From assembly GCA_949128115.1 (NCBI GenBank), contig OX421965.1, positions 36,575,681 through 36,639,680 on the forward strand: a stretch of DNA of 64,000 nt, given 5' to 3'. A program made the position numbers and the translations under genes. A model generated the notes under the pieces. The model saw nothing but the letters and a program-made list of their open reading frames with translations, was not told the DNA's origin and made no database searches. Source of the DNA: Anaspis maculata. Taxonomy: Eukaryota > Arthropoda > Insecta > Coleoptera > Scraptiidae. Below are positions 37,730-49,180 of this stretch, in pieces. Position 1 is the stretch's first letter. Every line of letters starts with the position of its first letter.

Positions 37730-39049
37730 AAACAAGTGAATATGCCCTCAAGGGCGTGAGGCCCGAGATTTTGTCTAATTCTAGGAGGATATAAGAATAG
37801 GGAGGGAAGGTCCGTCATAAAAAGTGAAGCCATGGAAATGTCATATCCGCCATCTTTGTACGCCCAAAAATTTTATCACTTTACCATTGAAACTGAATAT
37901 TGCCACGTCAATTTCTGCGAGCTGTCGCTCTTGTCAGTGTCAGTCTATGACGCTTGTGCTGCACCAGGTCCAGCCACATCCTTCCTAAAGATGATCGTTG
38001 GATTTCAATTGCTTCTACTTATTGGCATTTTCGTCACTAACTTCGTGGTAGGTGATAGTCCGTAGCAGTAGGAGTTCTATCAAGATAGGTACCTAGATAC
38101 TTTTCATTGTAATTTTGCCATGGACCTTGAAGTTTACACAGCCCTTAAGATTGGCTGATGAGAAGGTTTCCAGAGAGTACCTCTTTCACTGTTCAGTGTA
38201 GATCACAGAGTGTAGATCATTATTGGGTCTATCAACAGTGCGCTGACCTCACAAATACGTGGTACAATCTAGGAGGGTAGAATCGAACTGCTCATTTTCT
38301 GCTTATTATTTTTGGAATTTGCTGGTCATTCTCATCCTTGTCCAACATTCTACTGAAACATCGGGCGACCTTATGCTACAGGTAGGCATCTTCTCTTCGG
38401 CAGCTTCGGCTCGCATTGATGGGATATTCTTCATACATCATATTAAATCCAGCGCACGTAGCCTCTGTCTTTCCCACACCTGGGAAAGCTGATCTATTCA
38501 GCTCTTATAGATGAAGCACCACCCAAACAAGATTCAGGCACAAAGATAAAAGATATCAGGCAAGACTCATTTTATGACAACCAAAAAAATCTCAATAACC
38601 TCAAATAGTTTCAAATTATTTCAATAATGTCAATTCAAATTACAAAAGTCAAAATACCCTTGAGACTAGATGCAATTTTTGGGCGTAGTTGCTACCTCAC
38701 CCCTTACGTCACCCGGCTTCATTTCCCCCCGTCCACAAGCTGGGTTATACTCCCTCCCTATTCTTATATCCTCCTAGGTCTAATTCGATTTTCAAGACTA
38801 CGAGCTATCTATCAAGAGTATGCTGGAATGCAGGAGGTGAAACACACACTCATAAATCATAATGAATGCTTCCGATTTTCTAGTTATGTCAAGTTATGAC
38901 ATGACCAAGTTGAAAGGAAAAAATTGTTCGCAAAAATTCTTACCTCTAGGACTAGATGCTGTGACGGACGAAGGAACAGACGGACGGACAAAGCGAGGAC
39001 ATAAACGCGAGCATAAACGCCTTCCCGTTTGGAGAAGTGCGCTAAAAAA
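37730..39049 (-). mobile_element. Helentron-like element copy 5, interrupted by a 997-bp TIR element
   Basis: The left (3'-type) end is AAACAAGTGAATATGCCCTC, then AAGGGCGTGAGGC, with a GCCCT/AGGGC hairpin. The right (5'-type) end has GACGGACGGACAAAGCGAGG, then GAGAAGTGCGCTAAAAA. Outside the nested element it matches copy 2 near 5.8 and 7.2 kb. Confidence 0.65.
37781..38777. mobile_element. 997-bp TIR element with 8-bp TSD, nested in copy 5
   Basis: The ends are CTAGGAGGATATAAGAATAG and its inverse (TIR about 25 bp). They are flanked by GTCTAATT at 37773-37780 and 38778-38785. The interior has no recognisable transposase; the open frames near 37832 and 38259 look non-coding. Confidence 0.75.
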
Positions 39050-39526
39050 CTGACAATACTACGGGGCGAGCGAGGGGGCGAGGTTCAAAGCATCAAGTGT
39101 AAAAGAGGTTTATTTAAAGGTATTCTTTTTTCTGTTTTTGCACACACCAGTTGCATTTCGTCCACAAATACCCTGGACACACTAGGGAGCTGAATGAGCA
39201 TTACCGGGTCGTCATTAAATTTCTATTGCTGTCACCAGGACCATTAGGAAAAATAATGACGTTTCCTGGGTAATGACCATTAAGCACGAAAAGTCATTAT
39301 TCTTCCCTTGCTAGCAAAGCTTGACAGAAAGGCAAGTGAAATGACGATCTGTCGTTAATGATCATTAAGCTTTCTTGTGTGTCCACGGTATTATGGTTTT
39401 ACATTTCCATTTTTTAGAGTCTAGAGGTGACATGAATGACAGCAGCTGACGTTTCCTTCCCCGCTGCCGAGATCGGTCGGTACGACAGCTGATAGAAAAT
39501 CCAGATCCAACATCTACCTATAGTAT

Positions 39527-40423
39527 GTTCACCTGTACCGTGATTCTAGTCGGTGTGAGATTTTGTTTTTAAAATTCCAAATCTGAATATAGAGAGTCCC
39601 TAAAACTTTGCGGTTGGCTGCTCTGGCTTCATTTAGCGTTCGTCGTTCGGACCACTTTTGGAACGCATTTTTCATGCATATCCTCTGCAGATAGACGGAA
39701 TATTTTTGCGGGACGTGATGGTGATGTCTGACGCTTTTTTCCATTATATTGAAATATGTAGTAATTTTTCGACCTGTTTTCAGTTTTTGCCAATGAACAA
39801 ATAAATCAAAGCAGCTTTGACATTTGACAGGTGTCAAAAATATTTCTAACCTCTCGAAGCCGGTTCAACTTAAGGTTGATTCAAACTAACAAAGAACTAG
39901 GCCTTCGTCCAAAAAAAGGGGTCCCATGGAATCATCAATCCTTTCACCTCTTGCAGTCGAAAAGACACGACGAATCATGAAGAACTATTGGCAAGACAAG
40001 GGACATCCCAGCAGGCCTGCAGTTGTAGCAGGATTTACGTATAACGAGTTAATTAAACCGAATTTAAAAAAAAACAGCCGCTCAAAGTTGCGTATTGGAC
40101 CGAAATTCGTGTAATTTGCTTCCGTTTTGGAGCTTGGCGGAACGAGTTTTTGTCGGCCATGAATGGCCGCCGTCAAGATGACTTAAATTGAAGGCGGCCC
40201 CGTAGGGTTTTGGTGTCTAAATGATGGTAACACAGCTCTGTGCCCCTCAAGTGGCATTTCCACGTATGACAAGGTCAGTTTTCCAAGATTTTAATATCAA
40301 TTGGATAAGAAATATAACTTCACTTTCGGAGAAGTCAGTTTCACACCAGGTAAAAAGACGGCAAGCCTACAATGCTAAAGTAGAAAATTTGCCCAGCCAA
40401 CTAGAGTCACAGTACAAGTGAAC
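39527..40423. mobile_element. ~0.9-kb TIR element containing R1 copy 3
   Basis: The left end GTTCACCTGTACCGTGATTC is mirrored at the right end, whose complement reads GTTCACTTGTACTGTGACTC. The TIRs are about 27 bp with four mismatches. R1 copy 3 forms its right half (about 40078-40423). The same terminal sequence appears once more, alone, at about 45140-45190. I could not settle the target-site duplication. It has no coding capacity that I can recognise. Confidence 0.65.
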
Positions 40424-41304
40424 CTACAATATTAATAAATCTTTTGAGATCCCTTTCATAAATTTTTAGATTTTTTGCGTGAAATGAACCCGGACATGAA
40501 CCTAGCCTAGCCTGCTAGGAACATTCGATTTTGTAGCGGAGATACGACTCCTCAAAGTTCGACTTTTTTCCTCGATTTTTTCTGTGTTTTTCGATTTTCG
40601 CCAAACAGTAACTCACATATACGGCTGGACGTAGGTGCGACTACTATTTGACAGAGCTGTGTTCTTAGTCACTGTCTTCTTCCAAGTTATATTCTCAGCA
40701 AAATTCCACCGGTGGCCACCAGATGGCCGAATAGACCTATACAGGGTGGTCCAGTTTTTAGTCGACGAATTTAGCAGGCTGATAGAGGATGAAAAAACGA
40801 GTCGACTCACTCCAAAACGTACCTATCTAAAATGCATATTAAAAAAGTTACAGACCTTCAAAGGTGCAGAAAAAATTGTTTTTTTTTCTCGGTTTTTTGT
40901 TGATCATAGTTGAACAGCTTGACCGATTTCGCTCAAATTTTGCACATATGGTTAGGAAACACGGCCCTAAAGATTTCTCGGAACAAATTCTGTCAGAATG
41001 ACTCGGTGCCGTGGATATGGGGGGTACTAATCCTCAAAGCCCCCTACTTTCTACGCTACTGGATGTTGTGAAAAACCGATGAAAGTATTGAATTCCGCGT
41101 TCAATTCTGAAGAGAAAATTGGCGTGTCATTGCTACATTCGGAGCAGCGGTTTTGGAGATATTTGTGCTTAAAGGTTCAGAGACACCGAATTACGCAAAT
41201 GTTTCAAAATTCGAGTAGGCTTTAATCAATTCACTTGAAACTTTGTTTTTCAATTGAAAGTTTATTTATCCATAATTTGACTCACAAGCAATTGACAGAC
41301 AGAC

Positions 41305-41376
41305 TAACAAACGGACGGACGGACGGACGAATTGAGGACACAAGCACCTGCCCGTTTGAAGACGTGCGCTAAACGT
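41305..41376 (-). mobile_element. Isolated 5'-type end of a Helentron-like element
   Basis: (GGAC)n, then GAATTGAGGACACAAGCACC and GAAGACGTGCGCTAAA, matching the right ends of copies 4 and 5. I could not find the other end, so the left boundary of this copy is unknown. Confidence 0.5.
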
Positions 41377-42559
41377 AACAGTAACACCTATTTACGAGCC
41401 TGTTTAGTACTGAAACCGAGATTAAAATACTTCTGTCAACACAACTGTAATTAATCCAAGAATTAATCCAGCATTGTAAAAATCCAATGGCATAAACAAA
41501 AAAAAAGACTGCATCTGCTACAGCTAGTGTGGAAAAGTTTATTCAACCTACAGTGGAACACAAAGACCACGACAAAGACAGATGCTAAATAAAGAATATC
41601 TAATGAAATATTTTCGTACGACAAAGCTCTGAAAATCAGAGGAATGTTATCTTTTCTGGTTGCCTTATCCAAAACTAATATTTTGTTTCAATAATATAAA
41701 TTGAAATGGATAGGTCATAATATTACGATTTCTTGTAAGTAACGCGATTCGTGCAACCATTAAAAAATACTTGAAAAGTTAATTCTAATTATTACGATTA
41801 ACTATTATTTATGAAACATCAAGTAATGCACGCATTGAGAATATGCAGATTTTTTCAGAAATTAACATGTACTTATTAATTCAATCAATTTGCTGTTTCG
41901 TGGAATTCTCTTATCGACGGCAACGTCAAAAATTGCTGACGGTGTGCCGCTACATTGACAGCGTTCTCTCTTGTGGTGCTACTGGATATCAAAGGTTAAA
42001 ACCACAAAAGCTGATATAATGTAAATAAAATGTAATGTGTGATTTGTTCTGATTTTTTTTTGTGGCTAAGCGAAAGGCTTTTTCAATATTTCAATCGGCT
42101 TTTTACCTTGAAATATTACTCGACGTTAACATTTCTAAGGGGCTGTTCATGGCGGTTGACACCGGTCCAAATCAAAGTGAAGATTAAAACGTGTCACTGG
42201 ACACACCAAAATTCTCGCTAAAATTCTGGAATTCCTCCGAGGGTTTCTCGGATTTTTCCGACCTTTTCATTGCTGAAAAAGGAAAAAGAGTGAAGGATCG
42301 GCAGCGAGATCGGCAGCTGACCATATCGACATTTATTTTGTAATATCCCCTAGTAAGATTCTGCATCATCAAAAATGAAATAGAACACGGAACAGCCAAA
42401 GAAAATTTTTTACAGATGTTTTTCATAAAACCGGAGAAAGTAAAGTGGTTTTTGTTTTGTTTTCGATACTTTATCCCCTATAAAACAAAGAAAATAATGG
42501 AGTTTTGATTGAATCGAAAAAGTTTCAAAATTGAAGATCTGAACGATTCAGTTTCTTGT

Positions 42560-43284
42560 ACAGGGTGTTCATTTGGAAAGTTATCACTCCTGATTTTTCA
42601 CCGCCAAAATTTTTCACAGAAAAACGCCGAAACAGGTCGATTTTTGTTTCGAGGGGGACATCTAGGACACACAAGGCCAAATTTTTACTTTCAACCCCTT
42701 CGCCCCCATCCTACTTTAAATTTCAAATGGCATCACCCATCTTGTGATGCATCAAATTGAAGGCATGAAAATTCTCTTACTGTCGAATATACATATTTAT
42801 ATTTTTTTCAAACGACCCCTCTGAAGTAGGGTAGGGTGGGGGCGAAGGGGTTGAAGATGAAAATTTGGTCATACGTGTCTTGGATGACCTCATTGAAATA
42901 AAAATCAACCTGTTTTGCTGGAAAATCTATTTCTCAAGAATCGAGAGTTTATAGGGGAAACATTTTCCTTTCATTACAAAGAGAGGATTTTCACAAGGGT
43001 TTAGGGGTGGTTTAAAAAAGTTAAAAATATGCTTAGCGAAAAGAGAATTTACGAGAGAATTTCATTACCTTCAATCTGATGTTTCACAAGATGGGTAATG
43101 CTATTTGGAATTTTAAAGTAGAGTAGGGTGGGGGCGAAGGGGTTGAAGATAAAAATTTGGCAATATGTGTCCTAGATGTCCTCCTCGAAACAAAAACGGA
43201 CTTTTTTCGGCGTTTTCCTGTAAAAATTTTTGGCGGCGAGAAATCAGGGGTAATAACTTTTCAAATGAACACCTGTTCACCTGT
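42560..43284. mobile_element. Palindromic element F1 (ACAGGGTGTTC end)
   Basis: The left arm (42560-42770) begins ACAGGGTGTTCATTTGG. The right arm (about 43068-43284) is its inverse, ending AACACCTGTTCACCTGT. The middle contains an extra direct copy of the arm block GGGTGGGGGCGAAGGGGTTG (about 42828-42860). A motif AACAGGTCGATTTTT lies 71 nt from the left end. Confidence 0.75.
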
Positions 43285-43852
43285 ATGGCATCCTTTGGTC
43301 TTTACAGCTTCAGAATGCCTTGACCGAAGCCTTGACATGTTTTCAATCAATCAATCAACCCCCGGACACATCCCTGTTCCAAATTGCCTGATTTCTTTGC
43401 TACATGCTTGATTGGATTCAAATCAGGACCACATGCGGGCCAGTTCAAATTCAAAACTGAAACGTTATGCTTTAGTAGGTACTTAGTAACCACTCCTGTA
43501 CCCCTGTATAATGGGACATGCGTTATTGTCTTGGGCTGGGGTGTGCACGATAACGCACGATAATTGATCAGGTCTTTAATTTTGACTTTTTTTCAATTCA
43601 ATCAAAATTTTATAATTTTGCGTGCTCATGAAAAACATGCTGAAAGAGTTTTTCCTCGGGTTTTTCCTTGGCTGCTTTGTGTTCTAATATCATTATTTAT
43701 GATGAAGAATCTACGAAATACCACAAAATGCTCGACAAAATGTCATTACAAGACAGCTACCGATCCACCTTTTAGTCTTTTTCTTTTTTCGTGATAAAAA
43801 GTTCTAGCTTCGGTTCTAGTGATGCGATATGCTCCGTTTCTTGACGGAGTGA

Positions 43853-44615
43853 ACAGGGTGAAATTTTTAACCTGTTTAAATTAAGTAATCCAATAACCAA
43901 AAATGTTACACCAAAAACCTCGGACAGGTCGATTTTTAAATTTAAAATGCCGCATTTTGATACTAATTACGTGACCTTGACAATGCCAGGGGCGGCGCAA
44001 GGGACAGGAGCCCAATTTTTTCAATACAATGGGGGGGGGGGGGGTCAAAAAAATGCCATTTTCACCTTCGTTTGATTCTCTATCTAACCTAGAAAAACAA
44101 CTGAAGTTCTGTCTCACAAAAAAAAATTGCGGCGTTCAAAAGGTCAGTGTTCCTACCAAAAAGGTGGCATTTTCTTGAAATCTGAACAATTACCATCTGT
44201 TGAGCCATCTTAGCTTTTAACCGAGCTTTTAACACACTGATAACGTGACCAATAGGCCTTTACAACACCAATGGCGGCGAAAGGGGAAGAAAATGCTACC
44301 TTTTTGATAGGAACCGTGATACATACTGACTTTTAAACGCCGCCATTTTTTTTGTGGGGCACGATCTTAATTATTTTCATAGGTTAGTAAGATAGGGAAT
44401 CAAACAAAGATAAGAATGTAATTTTTTTTGAGCCCCCATTGTATTGAAAAGAATTGGGCTCATGTCCCTTGCCCCGCCCCTGGCATTGACAAGGTCAGGT
44501 AATTGGTACCAAAATGCGGCATTTTAAATTTAAAAATCGACCTGTCCGAGGTTTTTGGTGAAATATTTTTGGTTATTGAATCACTGACTTCAAACAGGTT
44601 GAAGTTTCCACCCTG
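43853..44615. mobile_element. Palindromic element F2 (ACAGGGTGAAA end)
   Basis: The arms run from both ends (ACAGGGTGAAATTTTTAACC, inverse at 44615) through GGACAGGTCGATTTTTAAAT, GCCAGGGGCGG, and GTGTTCCTACCAAAAAGGTG-like blocks to a short centre. The poly-G run at 44031-44043 lies in the left arm. It is non-coding. Confidence 0.8.
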
Positions 44616-45382
44616 TATATTACACTAGCCCTTCTTCTCGCAAGCTCGTCGTCTCCCAAAACCAGTTAGCACTCTTCCATAACCAAGACCCTTTTTCTCC
44701 TCCTAACACGATAAGCTAGCTTTAGAAGAGCTACTTTCAATGATCGTCGTCAATAATAGTATATTATTATACGGAGTTTAATAAGACGAAGTTTTTCACA
44801 CGACTATATTTGGGGCACGACGAACGCAGTGAGGAGGGTCCCAAAGAAAGGAGTGTGACGAAACGTCTAATTTGAAAACTCCCTAGAACTTGGCAGTTGG
44901 TTGCACTGCTGTTTGACAGCTCAAGTTTGACAATACAGTCCTCAAATTAAGTATGTCTCCAATAACCATATAAAATAGGGTTTCGGCCGAGGTTACGGCT
45001 AATTCCTTTTTCAAGTCTTCTCAGATCTGGAGGTGAAAACATCCGTCGGCACAGATCGCTCACCCATAATTTCAATAACCTATTTTTCGGGACTCAAGCC
45101 AGACGCACACTTGGCAGTCGGACGTGAAGTCTACTGCCAACTGTAAAATTTGTCCAGCCGATTAGAATCACGGTAGGAGTGAACCTACTATAGTACTATA
45201 GTAGGTATAGCCCTCTGAGATTTATAGTATGTACACACCATCAGTAATAATTATTAAACGAGTTATTAAATTACTGAAACTTTGTTCGGTACATACTGTT
45301 TTATTTACTAAAGAGAAGAACTTGACATTGACGTTAACGTTAAATGACAGTTGACAAGTCCGAGGATATGTCAGTAGTTGTG

Positions 45383-45555
45383 GTACGATCGCACGCAAAA
45401 TAAACGGAGACAGTGTTTCGCGCGGAGTGTACCGATTTACTGAATTTTGGCTTGGTGTCACAGTGGCAAGAAGGCTTAACATCGTGGCTAAAATTCATTA
45501 AATCAGTACACTCCGCGCGAAACACTGTCTCCGTTTATTTTGCGTGCGATCGTAC
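45383..45555. mobile_element. 173-bp MITE-like palindrome with ~66-bp near-perfect arms
   Basis: The first ~50 bp (GTACGATCGCACGCAAAATA onward, including GTTTCGCGCGGAGTGTAC) are repeated without visible mismatch in inverse at the right end. The next ~16 bp carry a few differences. The loop is about 40 bp. No convincing target duplication. The low divergence between arms suggests recent activity or conversion. Confidence 0.75.
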
Positions 45556-45859
45556 TTCCTGTGAAAAATTATTGTACATATCATTTATTGTGAAAAATCA
45601 GGCTGAAAAATCAGTAGGTACCTGGTACCTAACATGGTTGATGAAATGTTAATCATGTAGGTACCTACCTTTACCACAACCATTATGATCAACAAAATAA
45701 CAAAAAGATCATTCAGGGTTGGCTTTGGAAACAAAACATCGACCAAAATAGTCATTGATTTGGCAATGATTGTCTGGATTGCCAAAATAACTGAACTTCT
45801 CGGCATCCAAAGCCAACTCTAGGTACTGATATTTTCTTGATCGTATGATTACTTCGATG

Positions 45860-45868
45860 ATAAAAGTT
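45860..45868 (+). repeat. Left 9-bp target-site duplication of the foldback element
   Basis: ATAAAAGTT, identical to 49172-49180. Confidence 0.85.
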
Positions 45869-46178
45869 GGGACTCCGTAAAATGCAGAACGGTCTGCAAT
45901 CTGCAGAATTCTGCAGAACGACAAAAAATTTCTCAAAAAATTGCCAGAGCTTGCTGAAACTTCGCACTAACAACCACAATGAATACACCATATATATTTA
46001 TACGTGTACGCCCCCTCCCCCCTTCACCGTTCGTTCTGCAGATTGCAGAATGGACATAAAATGTTGCAGACCAGGTCTTTAGAGTAGCACTAGAAGATCG
46101 AAACTTGGTAAGCGCAATCAGCCAGTGATCCCACACATAACGAAGAAGACGGAATTCCGATACCTCCCCCCCTTTTCC
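45869..46178 (+). repeat. Left terminal inverted repeat of the foldback element
   Basis: Pairs with 48862-49171 in inverse. Beyond a diverged first ~9 bp, the match is near-perfect through CTGCAGAATTCTGCAGAACG, the AGCTTGCTGAAACTTCGCAC block and the first ~147-bp unit. The terminal region itself contains overlapping CTGCAG palindromes. Confidence 0.8.
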
Positions 46179-48127
46179 GTTCTGCAGATTGCAGAATGGA
46201 CATAAAATGCTGCAGACCAGGTCTTTAGAGTGGCACTAGAAGATCGAAACTTGGCAGACACAATCAGCCAGTGATCCCACACATAACGAAGAAGACGGAA
46301 TTCTGATACCTCCCCCCCCTTTTCCGTTCTGCAGATTGCAGAATGGACATATAATGCTGCAGACCAGGTCTTTAGAGTGGCACTAGAAGATCGAAACTTG
46401 GCAGACACTATCAGCCAGTGATCCCACACATAACGAAGAAGACGGAATTTCGATACCTCCCCCCCCTTTTCCGTTCTGCAGATTGCAGAATGGACATAAA
46501 ATGCTGCAGACCAGGTCTTTAGAGTGGCACTAGAAGATCGAAACTTGGCAGACACTATCAACCAGTGATCCCACACATAACGAAGAAGACGGAATTTCGA
46601 TACCTCCCCCCCTTTTCCGTTCTGCAGATTGCAGAATGGACATAAAATGCTGCAGACCAGGTCTTTAGAGTGGCACTAGAAGATCGAAACTTGGCAGACA
46701 CTATCAGCCAGTGATCCCACACATAACGAAGAAGACGGAATTCCGATACCTCCCCCCCCTTTTCCGTTCTGCAGATTGCAGAATGGACATAAAATGCTGC
46801 AGACCAGGTCTTTAGAGTAGCACTAGAAGATCGAAACTTGGTAAGCGCAATCAGCCAGTGATCCCACACATAACGAAGAAGACGGAATTCCGATACCTCC
46901 CCCCCTTTTCCGTTCTGCAGATTGCAGAATGGACATAAAATGCTGCAGACCAGGTCTTTAGAGTGGCACTAGAAGATCGAAACTTGGCAGACACTATCAG
47001 CCAGTGAACCCACACATAACGAAGGAGACGGAATTTCGATACCTCCCCCCCTTTCCCGTTCTGCAGATTGCAGAATGGACATTAAATGCTGCAGACCAGG
47101 TCCTTAGAGTAGCACTAGAAGATCGAAACTTGGCAGACACAATCAGCCAGTGATCCCACACATAACGAAGAAGACGGAATTCTGATACCTCCCCCCCTTT
47201 TTCGTTCTGCAGATTGCAGAATGGACATATAATGCTGCAGACCAGGTCTTTAGAGTGGCACTAGAAGATCGAAACTTGGCAGACACTATCAACCAGTGAT
47301 CCCACACATAACGAAGAAGACGGAATTCCGATACCTCCCCCCCTTTTCCGTTCTGCAGATTGCAGAATGAACATAAAATGCTGCAGACCATGTCTTTAGA
47401 GTGGCACTAGAAAATCGAAACTTGGCAGACACAATCAGCCAGTGATCCCACACATAACGAAGAAGACGGAATTCTGATACCTCCCCCCCTTTTTTGTTCT
47501 GCAGATTGCAGAATGGACATATAATGCTGCAGACCAGGTCTTTAGAGTGGCACTAGAAGATCGAAACTTGGCAGACACTATCAGCCAGTGATCCCACACA
47601 TAACGAAGAAGACGGAATTTCGATACCTCCCCCCCTTTTCCGTTCTGCAGATTGCAGAATGGACATAAAATGCTGCAGACCAGGTCTTTAGAGTGGCACT
47701 AGGAGATCGAAACTTGGCAGACACTATCAGCCAGTGATCCCACACATAACGAAGAAGACGGAATTCCGATACCTCCCCCCCCTTTTCCGTTCTGCAGATT
47801 GCAGAATGGACATAAAATGCTGCAGACCAGGTCTTTAGAGTGGCACTAGAAGATCGAAACTTGGCAGACACTATCAACCAGTGATCCCACACATAACGAA
47901 GAAGACGGAATTTCGATACCTCCCCCCCTTTTCCGTTCTGCAGATTGCAGAATGGACATAAAATGCTGCAGACCAGGTCTTTAGAGTGGCACTAGAACAT
48001 CGAAACTTGGCAGACACAATCAGCCAGTGATCCCACACATAACGGAGAAGACGTTAATCCCGATACCTCCCCCCATTTCCGTTCTGTAGATTGCAGAATG
48101 GACATAAAATGCTGCAGACCAGGTCTT
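46033..48127 (+). repeat. Tandem array of ~15 units of ~147 bp
   Basis: The phrase CGTTCTGCAGATTGCAGAAT recurs at about 46033, 46178, 46325, 46472, 46618, 46765, 46911, 47057, 47203, 47349, 47494, 47640, 47787, 47934 and 48078. Unit length varies by 1-2 bp, mostly in a poly-C run. Units differ by only a few substitutions (for example GGCAGACACTATC versus GGTAAGCGCAATC). Because 147 is divisible by three, it creates long repetitive open frames on the minus strand that should not be read as genes. Confidence 0.95.
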
Positions 48128-48466
48128 GTACCAGGTTAGATGAAGTGTTTATTAAGCTTTTTGTGATTGAGCTACAGATCCCTCCAGTTGAACAATGTGG
48201 GTCGGAAGAAATACACATGACTGAGTTATAGCTAATGTTTATTCCAACTCAAATAAATTTCACTGAAAAAAAAGTAATATACATAATAAGTAGGTACCTA
48301 CCGTAAGTTTTTTCTCGGCATATGAGTGACTATTGTTTTCAAATTTCAGGTTCGAATAAGATGGGTCTGAAAAATTCAGGTAGTTACTCAATTCATTCAT
48401 CACTAAATACCAGATATCAACAAAAAAAAAATAGAAAAAGGACCGCATGAAAATCGATAGTCTGTT

Positions 48467-48811
48467 TCATTTCATGCAACTTTCGCAAGTGAAGTCGTCA
48501 TCGTCGTCGACTTTTCCGTCAATACAGGAAATGTGGTACCAGTGGTCGCAGTCGCTGCAAAGAACCAGTTTTCCTCCGACATTAGTACACTTGTTTTTCA
48601 AGAAACAGACAGATCCGGTGTCTTCGTCCCAATACGATCCAATGATTCCGGTGAGGAAAGACGCCAGCCTTCCGTTGGTCATGTTCGGTGTCTCTAATTT
48701 AAGGTCGTTTACTGCGAGTGTTGGAAGAATCAACTTGGTTCCTGTCTTTTCTTCCGTCTTCTCTGGAAAATTGCTGATAGTGTCTGCCAAGTTTCGATCT
48801 TCTAGTGCCAC
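48467..48811 (-). pseudogene. PHD-finger C-terminal remnant of a transposon protein
   Basis: A 114-codon minus-strand frame ends in a complete C4HC3 PHD-type zinc finger: C69, C75, C85, C88, H93, C96, C109, C112, including CSDCDHWYHISC and FTCESC. The first pair is C-x5-C rather than the usual C-x2-C. The upstream ~50 residues are unremarkable. Its first ~14 codons lie inside a 147-bp repeat unit of the foldback element, so the frame begins in repeat sequence and is probably the last part of a longer transposase gene whose catalytic region has been lost. PHD fingers in the host read histone tails; what this one would bind is not known. The stop (TGA) follows directly after CESCMK. Confidence 0.65.
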
Positions 48812-48861
48812 TCTAAAGACCTGGTCTGCAGCATTTTATGTCCATTCTGCAATCTGCAGAA

Positions 48862-49171
48862 CGGAAAAGGGGGGAAGGTATCGGAATTCCGTCTTCTTCG
48901 TTATGTGTGGGATCACTGGCTGATAGTGTCAGCCAAGTTTCGATCTTCTAGTGCTACTCTAAAGACCTGGTCTGCAACATTTTATGTCCATTCTGCAATC
49001 TGCAGAACGAACGGTGAAGGGGGAGGGGGGGTACACGTATAAATATATATGGTGTATTCATTTTGGTTGTTAGTGCGAAGTTTCAGCAAGCTCTGGCAAT
49101 TTTTTGAGAAATTTTTTGTCGTTCTGCAGAATTCTGCAGATTGCAGACCGTTCTGCATTTTATTCGCTCCC
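48862..49171 (-). repeat. Right terminal inverted repeat of the foldback element
   Basis: Inverse of 45869-46178. Contains one complete ~147-bp unit in the orientation opposite to the main array. Confidence 0.8.
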
Positions 49172-49180
49172 ATAAAAGTT
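49172..49180 (+). repeat. Right 9-bp target-site duplication of the foldback element
   Basis: ATAAAAGTT, identical to 45860-45868. Confidence 0.85.

Larger units (their letters stand above)
45869..49171. mobile_element. Foldback/Rehavkus-like (MULE-type) element, 3303 bp, 9-bp TSD
   Basis: It starts GGGACTCCGTAAAATGCAGA and ends with the inverse of GGGAGCGAATAAAATGCAGA. It is flanked by a perfect 9-bp duplication ATAAAAGTT (45860-45868 and 49172-49180). Long terminal inverted repeats (about 310 bp) lead into a tandem array on the left and one or two inverted units on the right. Between them lies unique DNA with a PHD-finger reading frame. A 9-bp duplication, GGG-type ends, tandem repeats inside the inverted repeats and a PHD finger are features reported for Foldback/Rehavkus members of the MULE superfamily. 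No DDE catalytic domain is visible, so this copy is non-autonomous. Confidence 0.8.

Noticed and set aside
37832..38492. + strand frames of 77 codons within 37.8-38.5 kb
   Set aside because: They lie inside an 8-bp-duplication TIR element, show no domain and have no start or splice context.
46118..47892. Series of minus-strand open frames repeating the same ~49 residues
   Set aside because: These are by-products of a 147-bp tandem unit that is a multiple of three. Start and stop positions fall wherever a unit differs, and there is no protein-like domain.
46033..48127. Regular array that might suggest CRISPR
   Set aside because: The whole ~147-bp unit repeats, with no alternation of constant repeats and unique spacers; eukaryotic context and transposon ends explain it.
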